Under the pieces are notes generated by a model that was not told where the DNA came from, made no database searches, and saw only the letters and a list, made by a program, of their open reading frames with translations. A DNA stretch of 64,000 nucleotides from the NCBI RefSeq assembly GCF_014174405.1, contig NZ_JACEGA010000001.1, positions 1,238,001 through 1,302,000 of the forward strand. The letters run 5' to 3'. This DNA comes from Variimorphobacter saccharofermentans (GTDB lineage Bacteria > Bacillota > Clostridia > Lachnospirales > Lachnospiraceae). Every line of letters begins with the position of its first letter. The stretch's first letter is position 1. Position numbers and translations under genes: made by a program. This document shows positions 1 through 7,695 of this stretch, in pieces.

Positions 1-1
1 C

Positions 2-682
2 TTACAGCAGGATACTCCGCTTCGTTTTCATAGAGAGGTAAAGAAGGACCAGAATAACTTTAACATCGTTAACCAGTATTTCTTTAATTATCTGGGTTAT
101 ATTATTATAGGAGCTTTTGTTTCCGGAATTAGCATCGTTATGTTTTCCTTTCAGGGAATTGATATTCGAAGAAAACATGCTGCTTCTCCGCTCACACAGA
201 AGGAAATGAGTGTACAACTGATAGCCGCAAATATCATATTTGCTGTTGTATATATTATTGTTTTCATTATAGCCAGCTTACTATTAAATAAGCCGAAAAT
301 CAATGGTAATACATTATTATTCTGGGTTAATCTGCTGATATTGGGTATGACAGCATTAAGCTTCAGTTATCTGGTAGGTATTACCGTTAAAAGCCGGAAA
401 GCCATAGCTGCAATTTCAACAGGAGTATCGTTAAGCTTAGCTTTTGTCAGCGGAATGTTCGTTCCACAGGACTTTCTGGGTGCTCCAGTGCTTAGAGTAG
501 CAAGCTTTACGCCAACCTATTGGTATGTGAAAGCGAATAATATACTTGGATCCATATCCGAACTTCATAAATCGGATCTGTCAGATATTATGGTTTGCAT
601 GGGTATAGAGATAGGTTTTTCAATAGCTATTTTATCCATTGCCTTAGTAATTCATAAACGTAAACAGCAACAGGCATATTGA
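2..682 (+). CDS. ABC-2 type transporter permease, C-terminal part (partial)
   Basis: The reading frame is already open at base 2 and has no start in the window, so the 5' end is missing; 226 residues remain. After a short charged stretch there are about five hydrophobic segments, roughly residues 30-50, 75-95, 105-125, 140-155 and 200-220. A SGMFVPQDFLG loop followed by a TPTYWYVKAN segment is typical of the ABC-2 family, where a re-entrant loop and an extracytoplasmic face precede the last helix. This family forms the membrane half of multidrug, antibiotic or lipid exporters together with a separate ATPase, which would lie upstream outside the window. The substrate cannot be told. The gene ends about 100 bp before the next one, which has its own promoter, so it is the end of a separate transcript. 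Confidence 0.8.
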   Translation, partial: LQQDTPLRFHREVKKDQNNFNIVNQYFFNYLGYIIIGAFVSGISIVMFSFQGIDIRRKHAASPLTQKEMSVQLIAANIIFAVVYIIVFIIASLLLNKPKINGNTLLFWVNLLILGMTALSFSYLVGITVKSRKAIAAISTGVSLSLAFVSGMFVPQDFLGAPVLRVASFTPTYWYVKANNILGSISELHKSDLSDIMVCMGIEIGFSIAILSIALVIHKRKQQQAY

Positions 683-698
683 TGATCGCTTATATATA

Positions 699-710
699 GA
701 ACAAATGTTT
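699..710. promoter_or_regulatory. Candidate LexA (SOS) box, upstream copy
   Basis: GAAC-AAAT-GTTT matches the GAAC-N4-GTTY form reported for LexA sites in Firmicutes and clostridia. It lies just upstream of the -35 element of the radical-SAM gene. The surrounding 15 bases are repeated exactly 55 bp downstream. Site recognition is by eye. Confidence 0.6.
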
Positions 711-719
711 GAGAAAATA

Positions 720-748
720 TTGACATAATCGCTTTGGTTTGGTACAAT
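720..748 (+). promoter_or_regulatory. Sigma-A type promoter of the radical-SAM/DUF4130 operon
   Basis: TTGACA at 720-725 and TACAAT at 743-748 are separated by exactly 17 bp. The element is bracketed by two LexA-like boxes (699-710 and 754-765), the arrangement expected for a promoter blocked by a repressor. Confidence 0.75.
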
Positions 749-753
749 TAATA

Positions 754-765
754 GAACAAATGTTT
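754..765. promoter_or_regulatory. Candidate LexA (SOS) box, downstream copy
   Basis: A second GAAC-AAAT-GTTT, identical to the copy at 699-710 including flanking bases, starts 5 bp after the -10 element and so overlaps the expected transcription start. Two identical boxes around one promoter are unlikely by chance. Confidence 0.65.
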
Positions 766-784
766 GATTTATAAGGAGCGAGTT

Positions 785-2233
785 ATGGTCATTCAAGAGA
801 GTATGAGTCTTCAAAGAAAATTAGAAATTCTTTCGGATGCTGCGAAATATGATGTTGCGTGTACCTCCAGCGGAGTAGATCGTAAGGGTAACAGTTCCGG
901 TATGGGGAATAGTCTGGCTTGTGGGATCTGCCATACTTTTTCTGCAGATGGACGTTGCATTTCTCTATTGAAAATATTATTTACCAATGAATGTATATTT
1001 GATTGCAAATATTGCATCAACCGCTCCTCTAATGATGTCGTGAGAGCTTCCTTTACACCTCAGGAGGTAAGTGAGCTTACGATGGAATTCTATCGTCGGA
1101 ATTATATTGAAGGATTATTTTTAAGCTCAGGGATATTAGTTAGTCCTAATCATACGATGGAGCTGATCTTGGAGACAGTCCGTCTGTTACGGGAGGTACA
1201 TCAATTTAACGGATACATCCACTGTAAAGCAATACCGGGAGCAGATCCGGTACTGGTGGAGATGCTGGGATGGTATACAGATCGTATGAGTGTTAATCTG
1301 GAACTGCCCACAGCGGAAAGTTTGAAGGAATTGGCACCGCATAAGAACCGGAAGAATATCCTAAAGCCTATTCGACAGATACAGCTGGGAAGACAGAATC
1401 ACAGAGAGTACATTGGGCTTACGGATCATCAGATGCTACCAAAGCAGATTGCATCTAATAAGCCAGATAAGCAAGATCTTGAGATGAATGAAGTTCTTTC
1501 CATGAGTTCCGGTATTGTGCCGTATACGAAGAAGCCTAAGATTAAGAGAAGCTTTGTTCCTGCTGGTCTAAGCACTCAGATGATTATCGGAGCTACGAAG
1601 GAAACGGATTATCAGATTATGTCCGTGGCAGAAGCACTTTATGATAACTTTGATTTGAAGAGGGTATTCTACTCCGCCTTTATGAACGTGAACCAGGACA
1701 ATAGACTTCCGTCTACAGAAGCAGGCCCCCCTTTACTTCGGGAACACAGGCTTTATCAGGCAGATTGGCTTTTAAGGTTTTATGGTTTTCAGACCATGGA
1801 GCTATTGGATGAGCAACACCCTAATTTTAATGTGTTATTGGATCCAAAATGTGATTGGGCTTTACGGCATCTGGAGATGTTCCCTGTGGAAATCAATAAG
1901 GCAGATTACTATACATTATTAAGAGTTCCTGGTATTGGCACAAATTCAGCGCAAAGAATCATAATGGCAAGAAAGAGTGCGGTGCTTGATTTTCAAGATC
2001 TTAAGAGAATGGGAATTGTATTAAAGAGAGCAGTGTATTTTATTACCTGTAATGGTAAAATGATGTATCCGATTAATATCGAAGAGAATTTCATTACACG
2101 GCAGCTTGTTGCTCTTAAGGATCAGATACCATTAGGTATCGATAAGGATATCACTTATCAGCAGCTTTCCTTATTTGATGATGTGAATTTCAAAATCCCA
2201 TATTCCGGAACGAGCATGGTAGCCAATATATAG
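785..2233 (+). CDS. Putative DNA modification/repair radical SAM protein
   Basis: This 482-residue protein has a radical-SAM cluster motif C-X3-C-X2-C at C70, C74 and C77, preceded by further cysteines at 26, 46, 49 and 58. The C-terminal third contains a helix-hairpin-helix-like segment (VPGIGTNSAQRI), as found in non-specific DNA-binding proteins. The whole matches the family of radical SAM proteins that occurs next to DUF4130 proteins and uracil-DNA-glycosylase-like proteins; its reaction is unknown. The longest frame begins at a TTG at 764, but AAGGAG at 773-778 is 6 bp before the ATG at 785, which is preferred. The downstream gene follows after about 10 bp. The LexA-like boxes around the promoter suggest induction by DNA damage, which fits a repair role but is inference. 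Confidence 0.85.
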   Translation: MVIQESMSLQRKLEILSDAAKYDVACTSSGVDRKGNSSGMGNSLACGICHTFSADGRCISLLKILFTNECIFDCKYCINRSSNDVVRASFTPQEVSELTMEFYRRNYIEGLFLSSGILVSPNHTMELILETVRLLREVHQFNGYIHCKAIPGADPVLVEMLGWYTDRMSVNLELPTAESLKELAPHKNRKNILKPIRQIQLGRQNHREYIGLTDHQMLPKQIASNKPDKQDLEMNEVLSMSSGIVPYTKKPKIKRSFVPAGLSTQMIIGATKETDYQIMSVAEALYDNFDLKRVFYSAFMNVNQDNRLPSTEAGPPLLREHRLYQADWLLRFYGFQTMELLDEQHPNFNVLLDPKCDWALRHLEMFPVEINKADYYTLLRVPGIGTNSAQRIIMARKSAVLDFQDLKRMGIVLKRAVYFITCNGKMMYPINIEENFITRQLVALKDQIPLGIDKDITYQQLSLFDDVNFKIPYSGTSMVANI

Positions 2234-2245
2234 GAGTATTATGTG

Positions 2246-3022
2246 ATGCATACAAAACGAATATACCTATGTGATAATAGTATAGATGGAATATTTACTG
2301 CAATTTACATTGCCTGGAGTTCAAGACTTGGGCATTCTAATATTAAAATAGAAGAAAAAAGTGAAGGAAGCAATTACTCCAATCTGGAATTATTCTCTGA
2401 TTATGTGCCCGTTGATACGGACTATGATTTATCAATGAAGGTATCTGAAAGTATACGTAAGAAAATATCGGAGGAAGCATTTGAGATGGTTTGTAGAGTA
2501 GCTTTATCAGACTATGTCGGAAAAGCTGATCTGATTTACCGATTTCTTATTCTTGGCTTTGCCATGGGGAATCAGATATTACAGCATCTCAGCAATATTA
2601 CGGTGAATACTGTTTTCAAGATAAATCGTAATGTGAATTTTGAGGTACATCATTTACTTGGTTTTATACGCTTTTCAGAACAGGCAAATGGATTATTAAC
2701 TTCCGTAATTCATCCCAAGAATAATGTTCTTTCATTGGTAACCCCACATTTCGTTGATCGGCTTCCACAAGAAGGATTTATAATATGTGATGGTAATAGA
2801 AAGCTTGCTTCTATTCATGTACCGGGAAGCCAGTGGATTATTGCAGAGGTACCTGAGCTAAATCTGGAGATGGGCAGGGATATATCTTTCATGGAAGATG
2901 AATATCAGGATTTATGGAAAGCTTTTTTTGATCATATAGCGATTCAGGAGCGTGTAAACCCTAAGCTTCAAAGGAATAATTTACCACTTAGATTTCGTGG
3001 AGATATGACGGAGTTCCAATAA
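2246..3022 (+). CDS. DUF4130 domain protein, probable DNA-metabolism partner of the radical SAM protein
   Basis: The protein has 258 residues and matches the DUF4130 family (probable DNA metabolism protein), which is conserved beside the radical SAM gene upstream. The N-terminus has the family-typical strand and DGIF turn (YLCDNSIDGIFTAIY), and a central region (HLLGFIRFSEQANG) leads to H-F-V-D-R and an FIICDGNRK strand. No catalytic motif is recognised. Some family members are fused to uracil-DNA glycosylase domains; this one is not. The start is ATG at 2246 with AGGAG at 2232-2236; an in-frame GTG at 2243 is also possible. The pair is probably one operon because the gap is only about 12 bp. 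Function is unproven. Confidence 0.8.
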   Translation: MHTKRIYLCDNSIDGIFTAIYIAWSSRLGHSNIKIEEKSEGSNYSNLELFSDYVPVDTDYDLSMKVSESIRKKISEEAFEMVCRVALSDYVGKADLIYRFLILGFAMGNQILQHLSNITVNTVFKINRNVNFEVHHLLGFIRFSEQANGLLTSVIHPKNNVLSLVTPHFVDRLPQEGFIICDGNRKLASIHVPGSQWIIAEVPELNLEMGRDISFMEDEYQDLWKAFFDHIAIQERVNPKLQRNNLPLRFRGDMTEFQ

Positions 3023-3108
3023 TAATCGTTTTTCACTCTCTGCATAAATTATCAACAGATAGAGATACTAATCTTGTAATATGATAATATTTTATAGGAG
3101 GAGTATCA

Positions 3109-3531
3109 ATGAAAAAGAAATTTGGTATTTTAATAGCTATATGTGCTATAACCATGTTTGCTTTTGCAGCATGTGCGGCTGACAGTGATACAAATAACGC
3201 TGCAACCGAGGATGATGATAGTATAGTAGATGATATTGATGATATTGATGTTGACGATCCAATCGGCGGCGATATAACAAATGAAGGAATGAACCGTGGA
3301 CCTACAGGTGGAACTAGTGGAAGTATAGATAGAGGAGCCACAGGAGGAACTACCGGTGGTGCTAATGGAGGAACTCCCGGAGGTACGAATAGTAATGGTG
3401 TTACGAACGGGACAGGAGGAACTACTGGTGGAACAACGAATGGAACAACGAATGGAACAACTGGTGGAACTGGTGGAGGAAATGGTGCTGCCGGTGGAAC
3501 AGGTACTGGCGGTGGAGCAGGTACTCAGTAA
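3109..3531 (+). CDS. Small Gly/Thr-rich secreted lipoprotein
   Basis: The 140-residue protein starts with a lysine-rich, hydrophobic signal sequence and a lipobox-like FAAC at residues 18-21, so it is probably a membrane-anchored lipoprotein. An acidic stretch (DDDSIVDDIDDIDVDD) follows, and the last 80 residues are low-complexity repeats of TGGT, NGTT and GGT type. No enzymatic domain is visible. Such tails are common in surface proteins of Clostridia and may act as a flexible spacer. A good ribosome binding site (AGGAGG at 3097-3102) and a following terminator support a real single-gene transcript. Long open frames on the opposite strand are by-products of the repeat composition. Confidence 0.7.
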   Translation: MKKKFGILIAICAITMFAFAACAADSDTNNAATEDDDSIVDDIDDIDVDDPIGGDITNEGMNRGPTGGTSGSIDRGATGGTTGGANGGTPGGTNSNGVTNGTGGTTGGTTNGTTNGTTGGTGGGNGAAGGTGTGGGAGTQ

Positions 3532-3543
3532 GTAGATATTGTG

Positions 3544-3577
3544 AAAGGACTGCGGATACAATCACGCAGTCCTTTTC
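3544..3577 (+). terminator. Intrinsic terminator after the lipoprotein gene
   Basis: AAAGGACTGCG and CGCAGTCCTTTT form an 11-bp stem with a 10-base loop, and the 3' arm ends in a T-rich run. It follows the lipoprotein stop by 12 bp. Confidence 0.85.
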
Positions 3578-3636
3578 TTATTCATGATAATCGTAATTCG
3601 CTAAGAGTACCTTCTATACGCATGGGTAAATTGAAT

Positions 3637-4041
3637 TTATTTTATTTGATGTTTTCTGGCACAGGTTTTACATAAACCGTTTATCTGAATTTGATGATTT
3701 CTTATAATGAATCCCTCTTCCTCCATAGCATTCTCCAAGGCATGAATCGGACAAGATGGAAGATCAAATACTTTCTTGCAGTCATCACATATTACTAAGT
3801 GCTTATGTTCGTTACGATCTGCTTTGATACGATAGAATATTTCATTATCCTTAAGGTGATACTTATCGATCAGATTTTGCTGGAGCAGAGAATCAATGTT
3901 TCGATATATGGTTGATTTGGCGATTTTAGGAAGTTCGACTACGATATCAGCATATATTTCATTGATAGACATAGGACGGTCAGTCTTTTTCAGAATTGAC
4001 AAAATTAATTGCTTTTGCTTTGTGTTCCTTTGGACTTCCAT
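3637..4041 (-). CDS. Fur-family metal-dependent transcriptional regulator
   Basis: The 134-residue protein has the Fur architecture: an N-terminal winged helix (residues 5-75, with TIYRNIDSLLQQ as recognition helix) and a C-terminal dimerisation domain. Two CxxC pairs (C85/C88 and C124/C127) form the structural zinc site, and H79-K-H81 belongs to a metal-sensing site. It could sense iron, zinc or peroxide; the sequence does not decide between Fur, Zur and PerR. The start has a strong AAGGAGG within the 16-bp gap to the HAD-GNAT gene stop, so the two genes are probably cotranscribed with the regulator second. No obvious metal transporter is adjacent, so its targets lie elsewhere. Confidence 0.88.
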   Translation of the reverse strand: MEVQRNTKQKQLILSILKKTDRPMSINEIYADIVVELPKIAKSTIYRNIDSLLQQNLIDKYHLKDNEIFYRIKADRNEHKHLVICDDCKKVFDLPSCPIHALENAMEEEGFIIRNHQIQINGLCKTCARKHQIK

Positions 4042-4057
4042 AACTACCTCCTTTTGC

Positions 4058-5245
4058 CTAGTATCCCGTGTTTATAATTTCATAGACATCATAAATTTTA
4101 TTATTTCGACTCATCTCAGTCTTCTTTTTCATGCCAACCTTTTGCGCTAACAATGCAGATGGCAGATTGCCTTGTTCAATATTCGCTATAATGCGTGGTA
4201 TATCATAGTTTTGAAAGCAATATCGGATTGTAGCAGCCACAAATTCCTTGGCATATCCATTACCTTGATGAACAGGGTCTATGAAATATCCAATCTCATG
4301 ATAATCCTCTCGATCATCTGATTTATATTCAATCCCGCATCGTCCGATGAGGCGATTGCTATCCTTTAAATAAACTCCCCATAAACCATAGCCATACAAA
4401 TGATAGATATTTCGGATATAAGCCTTAAGCTTGTCTTTTTCGATGGAAAGATCTTCAGAAAAATCCTCCAAATAACTTTTAATTTCTGGCTTTTGACAGA
4501 TTAAGAATAAATCCTCAATATCTTCCAGGGACAATTCGCGAATAGTAAGTCGATCTGTATGGAATAGAGTTGCAGGCTCGTAATGTGCATGCTGATAAAC
4601 CTTATTCACAAAAGCATAATCTACTTCATCAAATCCTTCTACCAGAATGAAAGCTTTACTCAAATCCTGCTTACCGGAGTTAGGGTTGATAAATCCAATA
4701 CAAGTCATACCGGCAGCATTGGCAGCAGTCACTCCATTATAGGAGTCCTCTATAACAACACACTGAGAAGGATTGACTCCGATTTTGTCAGCAGCTTTAA
4801 TAAATATCTCGGGGTCAGGCTTTGTGCGCTTAACCATATTACCAGATACATATCCTTCAAAGTATTCCTGAAGCTTTAGTGAACTAAGAACCTCTTCGAT
4901 GGCCTCAGAGGGTGAGGAGGAAGCGATAATTAGCTTTATACCATTCTTATGTAAATCCTTAATTAGGTCTATAACATAAGGTATAACTGTATGACCTTCA
5001 TCCTTCAGTAAGGTCGCCTTCATTTCATCATTTACCTGTAAAAGCTCATCCGCTGTACAGGGAAGGGAAAATTGCTTTATAAACTGGTTACACATATTTA
5101 TAGTAGTACTGCCAATATACTCATCTAATTGATGAATTGTAATTGATATATTATATCTCTCTAATGCCATTAATGCGGCTCTTGCGTGCATGGGTTCACT
5201 GTCGATTATTACGCCATCCATGTCAAATATTACAGCTTTTAACAA
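4058..5245 (-). CDS. HAD-superfamily phosphatase/phosphomutase fused to a GNAT acetyltransferase
   Basis: Residues 1-215 are a HAD hydrolase of the beta-phosphoglucomutase-like subfamily: nucleophile and acid D8 and D10 in FDMDG, motif II at S110-S111, motif III lysine near 142 and motif IV E166-D167. Residues 227-390 form a GNAT domain of the ribosomal-protein acetyltransferase type (TDRLTIRELS), with the acetyl-CoA loop HQGNGY at 327-331 and the NLPSALLAQKVGM helix. The two domains are normally separate proteins of about 215 and 170 residues, so this is an uninterrupted in-frame fusion of 395 residues. The start is TTG at 5245, because the HAD core begins there (LKAVIFDMDG); GGAGG lies about 10 bp upstream. 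Substrates of both halves are unknown. The Fur-family gene follows after 16 bp. Confidence 0.85.
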   Translation of the reverse strand: MLKAVIFDMDGVIIDSEPMHARAALMALERYNISITIHQLDEYIGSTTINMCNQFIKQFSLPCTADELLQVNDEMKATLLKDEGHTVIPYVIDLIKDLHKNGIKLIIASSSPSEAIEEVLSSLKLQEYFEGYVSGNMVKRTKPDPEIFIKAADKIGVNPSQCVVIEDSYNGVTAANAAGMTCIGFINPNSGKQDLSKAFILVEGFDEVDYAFVNKVYQHAHYEPATLFHTDRLTIRELSLEDIEDLFLICQKPEIKSYLEDFSEDLSIEKDKLKAYIRNIYHLYGYGLWGVYLKDSNRLIGRCGIEYKSDDREDYHEIGYFIDPVHQGNGYAKEFVAATIRYCFQNYDIPRIIANIEQGNLPSALLAQKVGMKKKTEMSRNNKIYDVYEIINTGY

Positions 5246-5518
5246 GTAACTCTTTCCTCCAATAATATCTATAGTAGATTATTTAAACTTTATTATAATG
5301 CTCACCACATAGGTACAATATGATTAAATCAGGGCTTTGTGTAAGAAAAACTTCCTGTATAGTATACAACTTTTTCATAAGCCTTTCAAGATAGCAGCAT
5401 ATCTATTTCATGAAATGAATATAGCAGAGATGGCTCATTAGATTACTAACACCTTAATTTATATTAATTGCATGACAAAATATACTGCTGTATAATTATG
5501 TTACAATCATTTACGAGA
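5246..5518. other. Intergenic region between HAD-GNAT and CmpB-like genes
   Basis: There is no gene here. On the minus strand a TATAAT (5292-5297) with a poorly spaced TTGTAC (5313-5318, 15 bp) could serve the HAD-GNAT gene. On the plus strand TTGCAT-N17-TATAAT (5468-5496) points into the 3' end of the CmpB-like gene on the other strand. Both may be chance in AT-rich DNA. Confidence 0.4.
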
Positions 5519-5923
5519 CTAATTACGTTTTAATAACTTTTCAAAAAAGAGGCCTGCAAGGAACCATGCAGGAGCATAATCGAACCGGACAACTCCTTTA
5601 TAGTTTAGTTTTGCTTTACTGTAATCCCAGGGACATGCACCATATTTTTTTAGAATTACACCGGATGTGTATTCCGCAATATAAATAAAAAAAGCATAAA
5701 CACCTCCTCTGACCAGTGCATTCCTATTCTTCAGTTTATTACAAATTGGTGTTAAGCATGCGGCTAAACCATAGATGGGGAACATCCATACTGATGTATG
5801 ACAGGATAGAGTTTTATCCTCATGTTTTTTGAGAGAAGCAAGTCCTGTCCACATACATTCCATACACCAGCCACAAAAACCGCATAATATAAAGTTATGA
5901 AAAAAGCTTTTTTTTGTTTTCAT
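5519..5923 (-). CDS. CmpB-like (putative ABC-transporter type IV) membrane protein
   Basis: The 134-residue protein has four hydrophobic segments and ends in the family signature CPWDYS followed by FDYAPAWFLAGLFFEKL. This matches the family called putative ABC transporter permease, type IV (CmpB-like), common in Clostridia. Despite the family name no ATPase partner is adjacent and transport has not been shown. The N-terminus (FILCGFCGWCMECMWTG) carries several cysteines within the first helix. It stands alone, facing away from the CYTH gene, so it is probably monocistronic. The stop codon lies within 25 bp of a plus-strand promoter-like element of uncertain meaning. Confidence 0.75.
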   Translation of the reverse strand: MKTKKSFFHNFILCGFCGWCMECMWTGLASLKKHEDKTLSCHTSVWMFPIYGLAACLTPICNKLKNRNALVRGGVYAFFIYIAEYTSGVILKKYGACPWDYSKAKLNYKGVVRFDYAPAWFLAGLFFEKLLKRN

Positions 5924-6097
5924 AGCGTTATTATCTGCAAATCATATTATCCTATACGATGAAAAAGGAATAACGTTTAGAAGGTAAAAATATACAGGAA
6001 CACTAAAATCATTCACAAATATGAACCATACAGAAACAAGACAAAATAGTAAAATAAAGCTATACAGAAATCAAACCATATAGAAAGGAAATAATAG

Positions 6098-6598
6098 ATG
6101 GAAATTGAGCGTAAATATGAGATTCATAAGTTACCTGAAAAACTCTCACAATATTCATATAAGAATATTGAACAGGGCTATCTTTGTCATAAGCCTACGA
6201 TAAGAATTAGAAAAAGCAATGATCAATATATTTTAACCTATAAGTCAAAGATACTTCAGAAGGATCAGGATGCGTCAGATAATCCGGTGATAAACGATGA
6301 GGTAGAGCTACCCTTGACAGAAGAAGCATATCTAAACCTGAAAAAGAAAATAGACGGTAATATGGTCTATAAAACGAGATATTTGATTCCGCTTCAGGAT
6401 CATTTAACTGCAGAGCTGGATGTGTTTCGGGAACAGTTATCTGGATTGATGATGGTAGAGGTGGAATTTCCAGATGTAGAAGCCTCTAAGAAATTTGTGC
6501 CTCCGGATTGGTTTGGAAAGGACGTTTCTGGTGATAATCGATTTACCAATTATTATCTGTCCACTATTACTGATTATAAAGCTTTGCTTACAGAATAA
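6098..6598 (+). CDS. CYTH domain protein (triphosphate-processing tunnel enzyme)
   Basis: The 166-residue protein opens with EIERKYEI, the ExExK signature of the CYTH superfamily (class IV adenylate cyclase, thiamine triphosphatase, inorganic triphosphatase). Further basic and acidic positions expected inside the tunnel are seen: TIRIRK near 34-39, TYKSK near 47, EVELPLT near 69, TRYLIP near 89, and the AELDVF and VEVEFPD strands. These enzymes bind a triphosphate and Mg2+ inside a beta-barrel. In stand-alone bacterial members of this length the usual activity is tripolyphosphatase or an unknown one; the exact substrate cannot be read. Two small hydrophilic genes and an HD-domain gene follow on the same strand. 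Confidence 0.88.
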   Translation: MEIERKYEIHKLPEKLSQYSYKNIEQGYLCHKPTIRIRKSNDQYILTYKSKILQKDQDASDNPVINDEVELPLTEEAYLNLKKKIDGNMVYKTRYLIPLQDHLTAELDVFREQLSGLMMVEVEFPDVEASKKFVPPDWFGKDVSGDNRFTNYYLSTITDYKALLTE

Positions 6599-6697
6599 TA
6601 TACCTTTCAATGCATGCATTGGATAGAACGGATTGGAGCATAATATTCATGTAACTATATTTCATTTGACTAGGATATAACTATACAGGAGGATATT

Positions 6698-6832
6698 ATG
6701 CCGAAAGATAGTCAACCTGATAATAAGAGAGCCCGTGTAGATAAGGCGAAAGGCCAGACGCCTATTACAAAAGAAAATCAAAATAAGAATAAGAATGCAA
6801 AGCGTCAATCAATTCCAAATAATGATGTGTGA
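6698..6832 (+). CDS. Small hydrophilic basic protein (44 aa), function unknown
   Basis: An ATG at 6698 with AGGAGG at 6687-6692 opens a 44-residue frame. The product is almost without hydrophobic residues and rich in Lys, Asn, Gln and Asp (begins MPKDSQPDNKRARVDKAKG), so it is probably unstructured when alone. The strong ribosome binding site and the position 50 bp before a second small gene support it as real. No family is recognised. Confidence 0.55.
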   Translation: MPKDSQPDNKRARVDKAKGQTPITKENQNKNKNAKRQSIPNNDV

Positions 6833-6883
6833 TTTCCGATTAAGAAAAACTGACAACCTATTTCAACAGAATGGAGGAATAGT

Positions 6884-7048
6884 ATGGCAAAAGCCGGTAT
6901 GAGAAGACCAGATATTACTGAACCCCATGGGACGGAAGCCAGGCAACGTATGCATGTTAAAAAGAACGAGGTAGAACCTGTTCCAGAGATATCAGGGAAG
7001 GCAAAGGCTGGGCATGAAAAAGCAAAGCCCATGCGTAAATCGGAATGA
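6884..7048 (+). CDS. Small hydrophilic protein (54 aa) translationally coupled to the HD-domain gene
   Basis: An ATG at 6884 with GGAGG at 6873-6877 gives a 54-residue protein beginning MAKAGMRRPDITEPHG, with a proline- and lysine-rich C-terminus (EVEPVPEISGKAKAG). Its stop overlaps the start of the HD-domain gene in an ATGA at 7045-7048, which is typical of translational coupling and strongly suggests a functional link. Similar short MRRPDxxEPHGTE proteins seem familiar from other Clostridia, but I cannot name a family. Confidence 0.65.
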   Translation: MAKAGMRRPDITEPHGTEARQRMHVKKNEVEPVPEISGKAKAGHEKAKPMRKSE

Positions 7049-7692
7049 ATACATTAACGAATGATATGAAAGTGGCTTTATATCATGAAATAACAGAGCA
7101 TTTGCTAAAGGATGAGAAGCCTTCTGACTATTTACAGGAAAAATCAAGAGAATGTGAATTTCAGGAATATCCCTTTCATTTATTAATCGATCTGAAAAAA
7201 ACCGAACAGTCGGAAAAGTATCATCCGGAAGGATCCGTATGGAACCACACCATGCTTGTTCTGGATGAGGCTGCAAAAGTAATAACTCAGAGCAAGAACC
7301 CGAAAGCCTTTATGTGGGCAGCCTTGCTTCATGATATCGGAAAACCTGGTACGACTCGTATGAGAAAAGGAAGAATTACTTCATATGATCATGATCGGGA
7401 AGGAGAGAAGATTAGCAGGGAATTTCTGAGTGCTCTAACTGATGAGGAAGTATTCATTGAGCAGGTGTCAGCTTTGGTTAGATACCATATGCATATGCTT
7501 TATGTCCTTAAGAATCTACCCTTTCAAGATATAAAGAATATGGTGAATAGAGTGGAACTGGAAGAAATTGCTCTGCTGTCAAAGTGCGACCGGTTAGGCA
7601 GAATGGGAGCAGATCGCCGAGAGGAAGAAGAACAGTACCAGGAATATTGCAGGCGATTAAAAAAAGAGTATGATAATAAAATTAACAAGTAA
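7045..7692 (+). CDS. HD-domain (HDIG-type) metal-dependent phosphohydrolase
   Basis: The 215-residue protein has the HD superfamily arrangement: H68 in VWNHTMLVLDEA, H96-D97 in WAALLHDIGKPG, H116 in SYDHDREG and H148/H150 in VRYHMHML. These are the usual metal ligands of nucleotidase or phosphodiesterase members, so catalytic function is likely retained. The HDIGKP sequence places it near the tRNA-nucleotidyltransferase-associated HD group and small dNTPase-like proteins; the substrate is not evident. The start ATG overlaps the previous gene's stop (ATGA), and no other ribosome binding site is needed. Gene order CYTH, two small proteins, HD suggests a nucleotide or polyphosphate theme, which is inference. 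Confidence 0.8.
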   Translation: MNTLTNDMKVALYHEITEHLLKDEKPSDYLQEKSRECEFQEYPFHLLIDLKKTEQSEKYHPEGSVWNHTMLVLDEAAKVITQSKNPKAFMWAALLHDIGKPGTTRMRKGRITSYDHDREGEKISREFLSALTDEEVFIEQVSALVRYHMHMLYVLKNLPFQDIKNMVNRVELEEIALLSKCDRLGRMGADRREEEEQYQEYCRRLKKEYDNKINK

Positions 7693-7695
7693 TAA

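Noticed and set aside
3130..3561. 143-codon frame on the minus strand across the lipoprotein gene
   Set aside because: It is the mirror of the Gly/Thr repeat (Ser/Thr/Cys-rich translation), has no ribosome site and covers the terminator.
5468..5496. Good plus-strand promoter sequence TTGCAT-N17-TATAAT facing the end of the CmpB-like gene
   Set aside because: No plus-strand gene follows; an antisense transcript is possible but AT-rich DNA gives such matches by chance.
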